The notes under the pieces are model-generated. The model was given only the letters and a program-made list of their open reading frames with translations. It was not told where the DNA came from and did no database searches. Below, piece by piece: positions 21,456 through 21,993 of a stretch of 21,993 bases of DNA. Position 1 is the stretch's first letter. Each line of letters starts with the position of its first letter. Source of the DNA: Nitrospinota bacterium (GTDB taxonomy: Bacteria > Nitrospinota > Nitrospinia > UBA9942). The translations under genes and the position numbers were made by a program. The DNA lies in contig DNJG01000033.1 in the NCBI GenBank assembly GCA_003489165.1, positions 2,024-24,016 on the forward strand, read 5' to 3'.

Positions 21456-21993
21456 GCGGGTCAGGGATGAGCGGTATAGCCGAGGTGCTTTTAAATCTTG
21501 GTTATAAAGTCAGCGGCTCAGACCTCTCACAATCTGAGGCTGTCAAACACCTTACAGGTATTGGTGCAGCTGTATTTATGGGGCATAAGGCTTCCAATGT
21601 AAATGGTGCTGAAGTAGTTGTTGTTTCATCTGCAGTATCTCCTGACAATGAGGAGGTAGTGGCTGCAAAGAAAAAACTTATACCTGTAATACCAAGGGCA
21701 GAGATGCTGGCAGAGTTGATGAGGCTGAAATACAGCATTGCAGTGGCAGGTGCACACGGCAAGACTACTACTACATCTATGGTCTCATCAGTCCTCTATG
21801 CAGGAGGACTTGATCCAACAGTGGTTATAGGCGGAAGGGTGAATAGTATAGGCAGTGGTGCAAAACTTGGACAGGGTGATTTTCTTGTAGCAGAGGCGGA
21901 TGAGAGTGACGGCTCCTTTTTAAAACTTACACCGACAATTGCAGTAGTTACAACAATAGATGCAGAGCACCTTGATCATTATGGCGATATGGA
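21416..21993 (+). CDS. murC: UDP-MurNAc--L-alanine ligase (5' part, cut by window edge)
   Basis: First of the amino-acid ligases of peptidoglycan precursor synthesis; it attaches L-alanine to UDP-MurNAc. The window holds 192 codons, with no stop before the edge. The start [37 protein letters not shown] is the usual family N terminus. It is followed by [13 protein letters not shown], the ATP loop [26 protein letters not shown], and [12 protein letters not shown]. The ATG lies 40 nt inside the murG reading frame, in a different frame, because murG runs on through the octamer repeat. The remainder of the gene lies to the right. Confidence 0.97.
   Translation, partial: MFRKTRHIHFVGIGGSGMSGIAEVLLNLGYKVSGSDLSQSEAVKHLTGIGAAVFMGHKASNVNGAEVVVVSSAVSPDNEEVVAAKKKLIPVIPRAEMLAELMRLKYSIAVAGAHGKTTTTSMVSSVLYAGGLDPTVVIGGRVNSIGSGAKLGQGDFLVAEADESDGSFLKLTPTIAVVTTIDAEHLDHYGDM

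Overview
The window comes from an AT-rich (by eye well under 45% GC) Gram-negative (diderm) bacterium. It encodes Kdo biosynthesis (kdsD, kdsC), lipid A synthesis (lpxB), a meso-diaminopimelate-type MurE and a periplasmic c-type cytochrome. Gene content and style would fit Nitrospirota or one of the former deltaproteobacterial lineages, but that placement is an impression and not a proof.

Layout. (1) 51-434: small exported monohaem cytochrome c, closed by a strong intrinsic terminator. (2) 593-679: tRNA-Leu(CAA) on the minus strand. Its promoter -35 lies inside a 7-bp tandem repeat array. (3) 744-1847: DegT-family sugar aminotransferase, convergent with and overlapping a minus-strand group (ilvE, an M20 amidohydrolase, a 437-residue protein ending in an HPr phosphocarrier domain, and a Lys/Glu/Ala-rich coiled-coil protein). 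(4) 6008-7760: kdsD and kdsC, separated by a spacer with long imperfect inverted repeats. (5) 7761-8545: a 785-bp stretch whose only convincing gene is a 48-residue membrane protein on the minus strand, with a near-consensus promoter and a strong ribosome binding site. (6) 8546-9697: lpxB. (7) 10000 to the right edge: the division and cell wall cluster in canonical order, mraZ-rsmH-ftsL-ftsI-murE-murF-mraY-murD-ftsW-murG-murC (murC cut by the window edge). It is driven by a promoter with three MraZ-box-like repeats at 10-bp spacing.

The unusual signal is a set of short-period degenerate tandem repeats (unit 6, 7, 8 or 9 bp, constant within a locus). They sit in most intergenic gaps and also enter coding sequence. 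Unit sequences differ between loci, and many loci carry a second part in inverted orientation, so they look like products of one process and not copies of one element. They extend the ends of MurE and MurG, run through the last codons of murD, occupy internal loops of MurE and MurG, and fill the positions where Shine-Dalgarno sequences would be expected in the cell wall operon. Separately, rsmH and murE each carry a hairpin insertion flanked by direct repeats offset by exact multiples of three (33 and 42 nt). These resemble in-frame palindromic elements. The HPr-domain fusion and the 48-residue membrane protein are the other items worth follow-up.
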